Shown here in pieces: positions 14,996-20,584 of a stretch of DNA of 20,584 nt. Source of the DNA: Candidatus Trichofilum aggregatum (GTDB taxonomy: Bacteria > Chloroflexota > Anaerolineae > Promineifilales > Promineifilaceae). The translations under genes were made by a program, and so were the position numbers. The number at the start of each line of letters is the position of its first letter. Position 1 is the stretch's first letter. The notes below the pieces were generated by a model that was not told the origin of the DNA, made no database searches, and worked only from the letters and a program-made list of their open reading frames with translations. The stretch spans positions 1 to 20,584 of the forward strand of contig JADJUV010000131.1 in NCBI GenBank assembly GCA_016716885.1, read 5' to 3'.

Positions 14996-16534
14996 TCACC
15001 CTCGTCTGGCCCTTATCAACCGGATGAGCATGGGTATCTCCTCACCCCCCAGGAGCCGACTGACAAGAAAGTAGACGATGAAGCCAATGGGCAACGCGGC
15101 CGCGAGAAAAACTACATCCCCCGTCAACACCTGTCGCAGGGCCACAATCACCCCACTCATCACCGCCGCGGCCAACAAAGCCCGCCCCAACGCAGGCAAC
15201 AGACCATAACCCGCCAACCCCAACCGCTGATGGTTCAACAGCAACAATACAGCCGACTCCAGGGTAAAGGCAATCGTGCTGGCAAGCGCGATCCCCCCCA
15301 ACCCCAACCCATCTACCAGCAGATAGGCCAAAACCACATTGGTGATCAGCCAGCCAATCTTGGCGACCATCGGCGTGCGGGTGTCGTGTTGGGCATAAAA
15401 CAGCCGGGCCACAATCTCCAACGTGGCCTCACTGACCACACGCACACTGAAAAACACCATCACCCGGTACACCAGCAAAGTCGAGTTGGCATCAAATGCC
15501 CCCCGCTCCAGCACCAGCCGGATAGCCGGTTGACCGACGAGAACCATGGCCGCGGCCGCGGGCACAGTCAACGTCCAGATAATCCGCAGGGCCGCCGTCG
15601 CCGTCAGCTTCAGCCCCTCCCGATCCCGCGTGTTAAACATCTCGGCCAGGGTGGGGAAAATGACGATGGCAATGGCCGTGCCCAGAAGCGTCTCTGGCAG
15701 TTGTTGCAAGTAATAGCCGTAAAAATAGGCCGAAGTACTGCCCGCTTCCAGCCCGGACAACAGGCGCAACAAGAACAGGTCGGCCAGTTGCACCGCGCCC
15801 AATGTCACCATGCGCGGCCCCATCAGCCGGATGATCTCGCGCACGCCGCGCACCTGCAACCCCAACATGGGCCGGTAACGGAAACCATGCCGCACCAACC
15901 CCGGAATCTGAATCGCCACATGGAGCAGACCCCCCGCCACCGTGCCCCAGGCCAACCCATGCACCCCCCACTGTGGAACCAGCACGAACAGCCCAAACAG
16001 ATAACCGGCGTGTAACATGCTAGGGGCCAGGGCGGGCAAAACAAAATGTTGGTGGGCGTTGAGGATGCTACTCAGCACCCCACTGACGCCAAAGATGGTC
16101 GTTTGCACCAGGATGATCCGCATGAGGCTGGCGGTGAGGGCCTGCTGTTCTGGGGAGTAATCGGGCACGAGGATGCCGGTCACGGCTGAGGCAAAGAGGA
16201 TGCCGGTGGCCGAGATGAGGGCGAGAACCAGGAACACCAGGGTGAGGGTGGCACTGGCAAGTTGGGCACTTTGTCGCGCTCGGTCGCTGTTGAGGTAGGC
16301 GGAGTAGACGGGAATGAACGCGGCCGCGAGCGCCCCCCCCGAAATCAACGCCACAAAGAGTTCCGGCAACTGATTCGCCGCCGTAAAAGCATCAAAATCC
16401 CCACTCGTGCCAAACACCCGGCCCACCAAAATCGCCCGCGCCAGCCCCAACAGCTTATCAAAACCAAACAACACCATGACGATCACGCTAGATTGGAGCA
16501 GGAAGCGGGTGCGGGGGGATGGGGATGAACTCAT
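14996..16534 (-). CDS. murJ: Lipid II flippase MurJ (murein biosynthesis integral membrane protein)
   Basis: The 512-aa protein is polytopic with about 14 hydrophobic helices and MurJ/MOP-family signatures. These include FGFDKLLGLARAILVGRVFG near the N-terminus, the FDAFTAANQLPELFVALISG segment (first TM pair), SGGALAAAFIPVYSAYL, PETLLGTAIAIVIFPTLAEM in the middle, and AIRLVLERGAFDANSTLL. The known function is moving lipid-linked peptidoglycan precursor across the cytoplasmic membrane, so the host makes murein. The ATG at 16534 directly abuts a GAGTTCC phrase repeat and no ribosome-binding site is seen. Three GCGGCCGC octamers lie in the gene. Confidence 0.93.
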   Translation of the reverse strand: MSSSPSPRTRFLLQSSVIVMVLFGFDKLLGLARAILVGRVFGTSGDFDAFTAANQLPELFVALISGGALAAAFIPVYSAYLNSDRARQSAQLASATLTLVFLVLALISATGILFASAVTGILVPDYSPEQQALTASLMRIILVQTTIFGVSGVLSSILNAHQHFVLPALAPSMLHAGYLFGLFVLVPQWGVHGLAWGTVAGGLLHVAIQIPGLVRHGFRYRPMLGLQVRGVREIIRLMGPRMVTLGAVQLADLFLLRLLSGLEAGSTSAYFYGYYLQQLPETLLGTAIAIVIFPTLAEMFNTRDREGLKLTATAALRIIWTLTVPAAAAMVLVGQPAIRLVLERGAFDANSTLLVYRVMVFFSVRVVSEATLEIVARLFYAQHDTRTPMVAKIGWLITNVVLAYLLVDGLGLGGIALASTIAFTLESAVLLLLNHQRLGLAGYGLLPALGRALLAAAVMSGVIVALRQVLTGDVVFLAAALPIGFIVYFLVSRLLGGEEIPMLIRLIRARRG

Positions 16535-16537
16535 AGG

Positions 16538-16612
16538 AACTCGTGGGAACTCTGGGAACTCGGTGGAACTCTAGGAACTCGAAACTCTGAACTCAAAACT
16601 CAAAACTGCCTC
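16538..16612. repeat. GGAACTC phrase repeat upstream of murJ
   Basis: Tandem GGAACTC variants (GGGAACTCTGGGAACTCGG and similar) give way to GAACTCAAAACTC units. The repeat occupies the whole region where a murJ ribosome-binding site would be expected. The next 120 bp (16613-16733) is free spacer likely holding the promoter of the plus-strand small membrane gene. Confidence 0.7.
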
Positions 16613-16733
16613 CCAAATTGTAGCCCTCTTTTTTCTCCCTACCAGAATCAGGTATCATTAGCCACACATCGTCGCTCCTCAACTTGCCTCTGGCGTTTAC
16701 TGTCTCGCTGTTCATAGCCAAAGGAACCCAGCC

Positions 16734-17075
16734 ATGAAGTCCCATATCGCCCTCGATCCACAATTAGACGTGAGTGCTGAACAGTTCGCGGCCGCGTGGA
16801 ACCACTCCCCCTACGCCAGCCAATACGGCCCGGCCCACCTCGAAACCCCCACCGCCGAAACCTTCTCCACCGAATTGGCCGTCGCCCTCATCACCATCGC
16901 CGTCAGCATCCCCGTCACCATCCTTACCAACTTCACCGTCGAACTACTCAAAGCCAAATACCTACCCCCAGACAAACCCGCCCCGCCACCCCCACCCACC
17001 ATCATCATCAACCAGACCACCAACAATCACTACGAGCCTCTGCTTATCATCAGCCCGGAGCAAAAAACAGAGTGA
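16734..17075 (+). CDS. Small single-pass membrane protein upstream of CHAT gene
   Basis: The 113-aa protein starts MKSHIALDPQLDVSAEQFAA and AAWNHSP; AAAGGA lies 8 bases before the ATG. Residues 1-25 form a short conserved-looking head (DPQLDVSAEQFAAAWN). One hydrophobic helix follows at about 44-66 (FSTELAVALITIAVSIPVTI, then LTNFTVELLK), then a Pro-rich stretch PPDKPAPPPPPTIIINQ and a polar tail. There is no cleavable signal. I recall similar small proteins beside CHAT or caspase-like genes in Chloroflexota, but I cannot verify that here. The gene lies 116 bp before the CHAT gene on the same strand and may be its membrane partner or effector; this is inference. Confidence 0.7.
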   Translation: MKSHIALDPQLDVSAEQFAAAWNHSPYASQYGPAHLETPTAETFSTELAVALITIAVSIPVTILTNFTVELLKAKYLPPDKPAPPPPPTIIINQTTNNHYEPLLIISPEQKTE

Positions 17076-17082
17076 GGGAAAA

Positions 17083-17165
17083 CGTGGTGCGTATTGCGTG
17101 TTGCGTAGCGTGACGCACCACGCACCACGCGTCCCCCACCCCATCCGTGTCCCTTCCTATCCGTG
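17083..17165. repeat. Inverted CGTGGTGCGT repeat and TATCCGTG phrase before CHAT gene
   Basis: Arms CGTGGTGCGT (17083-17092) and ACGCACCACG (17113-17122) are perfect, with more TGCGT units between. A CCGTGTCCCTTCCTATCCGTG phrase follows (17146-17165, shown here in part as CCTATCCGTG). The combination matches the azlC-azlD spacer at 2024-2080. Confidence 0.75.
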
Positions 17166-17191
17166 TTTACAACACTCACCCCAACCCCACC

Positions 17192-18535
17192 ATGCGCCTC
17201 CTCATCACCCAAACCCCCAACTCCCCCCTTACCCTCGACGCCCAAAACCGTCGCGTTTTCCCGGCCCAGGTCAGCTTTGAAGGGTATAACACCTACCCCA
17301 TCACCGTCACCGACCCATTCACCCCGGCCCAGGAAGCCGAACTGGAATGGTATTACGAGCGGTGGCTCAACTTCCCGTTCACCGACAAAATCCGCGCCCA
17401 ACACGCCGCCGAGAGCATCCGCACCTACGGTCACGACCTATTCAAACAGCTATTCCGCGCCGATCCCAACCTCTACGCCGACTACCGGGAACAGCGCCAC
17501 GACCCCTTCACCATCGAAATCATCGGTGAGCCGGAGTTCCACACCCTGCACTGGGAAAGCCTGCACGACCCTGACCAGGATCGCCCCCTCACCGTGGACA
17601 AAGCCATCATCCGGCGCAACCACAAAGCCATCCACACCCCGGCGACCGTCAAAGCATCCCCCACCCTCAACATTTTGCTCGTCACCGCCCGGCCCGGCGG
17701 CAAACTGGATGTCGGCTACCGCACCATCTCCCGCCCCCTGGTGGACGCCCTGGAGAACAGCCAGCTACCCACCCGCGTAGACATCGTGCGCCCCGGAACC
17801 TTCAAGGCGTTGGTACAGCACCTGGAAGACAGCCGCGACCAGCACGGCGACGGCTACTACCACGTCATCCACCTCGACGTGCACGGCGCACTGCTCACCT
17901 ACGAACAGTACCAGAAAGCCGAAACCGATTGGACGGCGCAGGCGGTCTCGTATAAGGGATACGGGCAGGAACCGATCACCGAATACGACGGGCTGAAGGC
18001 GTTTCTGGCCTTTGCCGGGGAAGAGGGGGGCACAGACCTGGTGGCCGCCGATGCGCTGGCGAAGGTGCTCAATGCCCGGCAGGTTCCCATCGCCATCCTC
18101 AACGCCTGCCAATCGGGCAAACAGGTGGGGGCCGAAGAAACCAGCCTGGGCAGTCGCCTGCTGACCGCCGGGGTGCAGTTGGTGGTGGCCATGGGCTATT
18201 CGGTGACGGTCTCGGCGGCCAGACTGCTGATGACCCACCTGTACCAACATTTGCTCAAAGGGGACAGCCTGGAGACGGCCATCCGCCGGGCGCGGCTGGA
18301 GCTGTACCACGACAAAACGCGCCGCGCCGCCTTCAGCCAACAGATCGAACTGGAAGATTGGCTCCTGCCCGTCGTCTACCAGCACCGACCGGTGCGCCTG
18401 AACAGCCAAAACATTCGACTGGACCGCCCTGGCGCAGGAAGCCGACTCGGCCCACAAACCACCCCACACCAACTACGGCTTTGTGGGGCGGGATGTGGAC
18501 ATCCTGGAAGTGGAGCGGCATCTGCTCAAGGATGA
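17192..18535 (+). CDS. CHAT-domain protease part of a CHAT-STAND-TPR protein (frameshifted)
   Basis: ATG 17192 (MRLLITQTPNSPLTLDAQ) is preferred; a GTG at 17147 would read a spacer repeat. The caspase-like CHAT fold is clear: NILLVTARPGGKLDVGYRTI, catalytic His231 in YHVIHLDVHGALL, Cys306 in PIAILNACQSGKQVG, followed by SLGSRLLTAGVQLVVAMGYS. CHAT proteases are cysteine peptidases of the caspase/separase group, often fused to NTPase and repeat sensors in bacterial conflict and cell-death systems. Coding sense ends near 18411: after RPVRLNSQ the frame turns to nonsense until the stop at 18535, while the continuation TFDWTALAQEAD lies one base over. Removing one A from the A-run 18408-18411 joins them. 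No GCGGCCGC octamer is present. Confidence 0.88.
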   Translation: MRLLITQTPNSPLTLDAQNRRVFPAQVSFEGYNTYPITVTDPFTPAQEAELEWYYERWLNFPFTDKIRAQHAAESIRTYGHDLFKQLFRADPNLYADYREQRHDPFTIEIIGEPEFHTLHWESLHDPDQDRPLTVDKAIIRRNHKAIHTPATVKASPTLNILLVTARPGGKLDVGYRTISRPLVDALENSQLPTRVDIVRPGTFKALVQHLEDSRDQHGDGYYHVIHLDVHGALLTYEQYQKAETDWTAQAVSYKGYGQEPITEYDGLKAFLAFAGEEGGTDLVAADALAKVLNARQVPIAILNACQSGKQVGAEETSLGSRLLTAGVQLVVAMGYSVTVSAARLLMTHLYQHLLKGDSLETAIRRARLELYHDKTRRAAFSQQIELEDWLLPVVYQHRPVRLNSQNIRLDRPGAGSRLGPQTTPHQLRLCGAGCGHPGSGAASAQG

Positions 18536-19193
18536 ACAGAGCAACCTGCTCCTGATGCGGGGCATGGGCGGCGCGGGCAAAACGACGCTCCTGCATCACC
18601 TGGCCTGGTGGTGGCAAAAGACCCGCCTGGTGCAGAGGGTGTTTTATTTTGGCTACGACGTGAAGGCGTACCACACCCAGGAAATCGTCGCTACCCTGGC
18701 CCTGGCCCTGTTTGGCAAGGTGGATGTGCCCTGGCTGGCGGTGCGGCAAAAACTCCGCGCCGAACGCCACCTGCTCATCCTCGACAACATGGAATCCATC
18801 ACCGGCGAACGGCTGGCCGTGCAAAACACCCTGCCCCCCGCCGAACAAACCGCCCTACGCGCCTTCCTCGCCGATCTGGTCGGCGGCAAAACCCTCATTC
18901 TCCTCGGCTCCCGCAGTGATGAGCAATGGCTGGTGGGCCGCTGGCCAGCGCAGCCGTCAGCAGTCAGTCGGCAGCAGTCAGCCGAGCAGTCGGCCGCTCA
19001 GCACTCTGCACTCAGTCCTCAGCACTCATCCCCGTCCCCACTCTCCCCTCCTCCTCCCACCTCCCCACCTACGACCTCCCCGGCCTCGACCCGGAAGCCC
19101 AAAGTGAACTGGCCGAGGCGATTTTGCAGCGGTTGGGCAAGAGCCATTACCGCAGTGGCGAGGCGCACCGGGAACCGTTCCGGCAGTTGTTGA
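18483..19193 (+). CDS. NB-ARC/STAND NTPase segment of the same protein (frameshifted)
   Basis: This is the middle of the CHAT protein in another frame; coding sense runs from about 18412 (TFDWTALAQEADSAHK) to about 18935. It shows the domain-entry motif YGFVGRDVDILEVERHLL, the Walker A loop MGGAGKTTLLHHLAWWW near 18565-18600, the Walker B strand HLLILDNMESI near 18771 and the sensor ILLGSRSDEQWL. STAND NTPases work as signal-controlled switches that oligomerise on ligand binding. After DEQWLVGRW the frame enters a low-complexity block (QPSAVSRQQSAEQSAAQHSA) and then out-of-frame sequence to the stop at 19193. The natural continuation is in the frame of the next entry. A separate gene starting at GTG 18483 would lack the N-terminal linker. 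Confidence 0.8.
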   Translation: MGRDVDILEVERHLLKDEQSNLLLMRGMGGAGKTTLLHHLAWWWQKTRLVQRVFYFGYDVKAYHTQEIVATLALALFGKVDVPWLAVRQKLRAERHLLILDNMESITGERLAVQNTLPPAEQTALRAFLADLVGGKTLILLGSRSDEQWLVGRWPAQPSAVSRQQSAEQSAAQHSALSPQHSSPSPLSPPPPTSPPTTSPASTRKPKVNWPRRFCSGWARAITAVARRTGNRSGSC

Positions 19194-19954
19194 AGCTGTT
19201 GGGGGGGTACCCGCTGGCGATGGAAGTGGTGTTGAACAACTTGCAGGGGCAGACCCCGGCCCAGGTGCTGGAAGCGTTGACCCAGGCGGATGTGGCGCTG
19301 GATAAGGCTGCCGATACGGGGGACAAGACGAAGAGCATTTTGCGCTGTATTGATTACTCCCACGGCAACCTGTCGCCGCTGGCGCAGGATATGCTGTTGT
19401 GCCTGGCCCCGTTTACCGGCGTGGTGAATGCCAGTTGGTTGGCGCAATACCTGGGGCAGTTGCAAAAGGCGTGGGGAGAGAGGGAGAAGGAGAAACCCGG
19501 TTTCTCGGAGAAACCGGGTTTCTTAACCGCCGACGCCGCCCAATGGCAGGCGGTGTTGCAAGAAGCGGCCCGCTGGGGGCTGGTAGCCAACCACGAGGTG
19601 GGGGGCGGCTACCTGCGCCTGCAACCCGTCCTGCCCTACTTCCTCAAAACCCGCCTGCACGACCCGGCCCAGGCGACCCGCCAGCAGGTGATTGAAACCG
19701 CCTTCCGCGAGCATTACCAGCAGGTAGGCCAGGCGTTGAGCCAGTTGATCACATCCAAACAGCCCCAGGAACGGCAAACCGGGCAGGCCCTCATTGGCCT
19801 GGAGTACGAAAACCTGCTCACCGCCGTCAACCTGGCCCTGACCGCCCAAAGCAACTTTTACGATGCCTACGAAGCCCTGTTCCGTTTTCTCCTGGCCTTG
19901 CAACAACACCAAGAAATTATTGCTTTTAGCCAATTCCATCATGGCCCAACGTGA
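18926..19954 (+). CDS. STAND winged-helix/arm segment of the CHAT-STAND protein
   Basis: Coding sense begins near 19065 with LPTYDLPGLDPEAQSELAEA and ILQRLG, the classic end of the NB-ARC lid, followed by LLKLLGGYPLAMEVVLNN (the GxP loop). Next comes KSILRCIDYSHGNLSPLAQDMLLCLAPFTGVVNASWL, a winged-helix region (pieces at about 19327-19440), then WGLVANHEVGGGYLRLQPVLPYF. It returns to the same frame as the CHAT part. The in-frame hairpin repeat at 19491-19523 adds EKPGFSEKPGFL. The 3' part (FREHYQQVGQALSQL onwards) is helical and leads towards the TPR array, but the frame stops at 19952-19954 in AT-rich sequence. Confidence 0.78.
   Translation: MAGGPLASAAVSSQSAAVSRAVGRSALCTQSSALIPVPTLPSSSHLPTYDLPGLDPEAQSELAEAILQRLGKSHYRSGEAHREPFRQLLKLLGGYPLAMEVVLNNLQGQTPAQVLEALTQADVALDKAADTGDKTKSILRCIDYSHGNLSPLAQDMLLCLAPFTGVVNASWLAQYLGQLQKAWGEREKEKPGFSEKPGFLTADAAQWQAVLQEAARWGLVANHEVGGGYLRLQPVLPYFLKTRLHDPAQATRQQVIETAFREHYQQVGQALSQLITSKQPQERQTGQALIGLEYENLLTAVNLALTAQSNFYDAYEALFRFLLALQQHQEIIAFSQFHHGPT
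18955..19060. repeat. CAGCAGTCAG / CTCAGCACTC phrase repeat inside the NTPase gene
   Basis: Units such as GTCAGCAGTCAGTCGGCAGC and CAGCACTCTGCACTCAGTCC replace expected NB-ARC sequence between the sensor motif and the PGLD motif. The correct frame changes across it, so the repeat or an indel in its C-runs (19028-19080) breaks the gene. Confidence 0.75.
19491..19523. repeat. In-frame 15-bp inverted repeat AGAAACCCGGTTTCT
   Basis: Arms at 19491-19505 and 19509-19523 are exact reverse complements with a 3-base loop, and each arm is itself nearly palindromic. The element keeps the reading frame open and encodes EKPGFSEKPGF within the winged-helix region. Confidence 0.85.
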
Positions 19955-20114
19955 CAATTACCCACTAGAATAGTTACAAAACAAACCAGGTGAATGGTTC
20001 TCCTTGTCTAGGATCGATTGGCAAACTCTTACCTGCAACGAAACAATTGATCAAGCCCGAAAAGCTTATCAACAGCATCTCGATTTAATAGCGTCTGCAA
20101 CATCATTTCAGTAA
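19941..20114 (+). pseudogene. Short AT-rich ORF with one in-frame TAG, between NTPase and TPR parts
   Basis: ATG 19941 reads MAQRDNYPLE, then TAG at 19971-19973, then LQNKPGEWFSLSRIDWQTLT, CNETIDQARKAYQQHLDLIA and SATSFQ before TAA at 20112. Apart from the stop, the peptide looks protein-like. The block from about 19910 to 20115 is clearly richer in A/T than both flanks and breaks the expected link between the STAND and TPR regions, so it may be an inserted foreign fragment. I do not recognise the protein. Confidence 0.3.
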
Positions 20115-20132
20115 AAGGGAAAGCCGGGCTAA

Positions 20133-20522
20133 AACAGGCGAACCCTGCACCAGTTGGGGATGGTGGCGCAGGAGCAGAGGCAGTGGGACGCGGCCGCGGA
20201 CTATTTCCGGCAGGCGTTGCAAATCAAAATTGAGTTCAACGACCGGTACAGCCAGGCGTCTACCCTGCACCAGTTGGGGATGGTGGCGCAGGAGCAGAGG
20301 CAGTGGGACGCGGCCGCGGACTATTACCGGCAGGCGTTGCAAATCAAAATTGAGTTCAACGACCGGTACGAACAGGCGGGAACCCTGCACCAGTTGGGGA
20401 TGGTGGCGCAGGAGCAGAGGCAGTGGGACGCGGCCGCGGACTATTACCGGCAGGCGTTGCAAATCAAATTGAGTTCAACGACCGGTACGAACAGGCGGGA
20501 ACCCTGCACCAGTTGGGGATAG
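20133..20522 (+). CDS. Tetratricopeptide repeat (TPR) region, truncated
   Basis: The open frame follows a TAA at 20130 and consists of 40-residue TPR units: LHQLGMVAQEQRQWDAAADY, then YRQALQIKIEFNDRY, then EQAGT. This is the kinesin-light-chain-like TPR class usual at the C-termini of STAND proteins, where it binds the trigger or partner. Three units are in frame; in the fourth the A-run at 20466-20468 is one A shorter than in earlier copies, which shifts the frame and gives a stop at 20520-20522, while the DNA repeat itself goes on past the window. It is most likely the C-terminal sensor of the CHAT-STAND protein, separated from it by the AT-rich block. Confidence 0.75.
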   Translation, partial: NRRTLHQLGMVAQEQRQWDAAADYFRQALQIKIEFNDRYSQASTLHQLGMVAQEQRQWDAAADYYRQALQIKIEFNDRYEQAGTLHQLGMVAQEQRQWDAAADYYRQALQIKLSSTTGTNRREPCTSWG

Positions 20523-20584
20523 TGGCGCAGGCGCAGAGGCAGTGGGACGCGGCCGCGGACTATTTCCGGCAGGCGTTGCAAATC
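20145..20584. repeat. Near-identical 120-bp tandem repeats (TPR-encoding), continuing past window
   Basis: Units start at 20145, 20265, 20385 and 20504; the last spacing is 119 because one A is lost. Differences among units are few: TTTCC/TTACC, AGCCAGGCGTCT/GAACAGGCGGGA, and ATGGTG/ATAGTG with GGAGCAG/GGCGCAG in the fourth. Each unit contains one GCGGCCGC. The fragment just before the first unit (20130-20144) is a degraded unit end. Confidence 0.93.

Noticed and set aside
14897..16015. 372-aa plus-strand ORF
   Set aside because: Antisense to murJ; Gln/His/Pro-rich nonsense and begins in a phrase repeat.
17147..17191. GTG start for the CHAT protein at 17147
   Set aside because: The extra 15 residues come from the TATCCGTG spacer phrase, also found at 2055-2080 outside any such gene.
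19941..20114. Amber recoding (for example pyrrolysine) at TAG 19971
   Set aside because: No supporting genes or other in-frame TAG in the window; azlC ends naturally with TAG.

Overview
The window reads as a chromosomal segment of a high-GC bacterium, most likely a member of the Chloroflexota (Anaerolineae-like, possibly filamentous). This is inferred from gene content and repeat style: a CHAT/NB-ARC/TPR protein, a Ser/Thr kinase fused to a sulfatase-modifying-factor domain, and intergenic spacers filled with short 'phrase' repeats. No rRNA, tRNA or CRISPR array was seen, so placement rests on inference.

Layout. 1-2777 (minus strand): azlC, azlD, a small cupin and a MocR-type regulator that runs off the left edge, plausibly an amino-acid export and regulation cluster. 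3085-3935 (plus): a tandem GNAT acetyltransferase broken by a one-base deletion. 4030-5007 (plus): a homocysteine S-methyltransferase ending at a strong terminator shared with the convergent sucC-sucD pair (7148-5097, minus), which encodes succinyl-CoA synthetase. 7392-7571: an extraordinary poly-C/poly-G tract that is probably an assembly join. 7692-10786 (minus): a small unknown protein, an aldo/keto reductase and an M3 oligoendopeptidase. 11209-14340 (plus): a membrane kinase with two kinase domains and an extracytoplasmic FGE-like domain. 14449-16534 (minus): a SnoaL-like protein and the lipid II flippase MurJ. 16734-20584 (plus): a small membrane protein followed by a CHAT protease / STAND NTPase / TPR gene whose reading frame is interrupted several times, and which ends in near-identical 120-bp TPR repeats cut by the window edge.

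Two features cut across the whole window. First, the octamer GCGGCCGC occurs 38 times by my count, where one or two are expected. All but one copy lie inside genes, resembling the highly iterated palindrome HIP1 of cyanobacteria but with a different sequence. It is absent from the 3.4 kb holding the CHAT and NTPase parts. Second, nearly every spacer carries phrase-like repeats or perfect inverted repeats. Some run into genes, where they supply stop codons or encode low-complexity linkers.

The best candidate for a little-described system is the 16734-20584 locus: a small single-pass membrane protein paired with a caspase-like STAND sensor that has rapidly amplifying repeats, consistent with an NLR-like conflict or cell-death module. 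Single-base homopolymer indels break three genes or repeats here and the poly-C/G block is suspicious, so sequence quality must be checked before any of these is called a true pseudogene.
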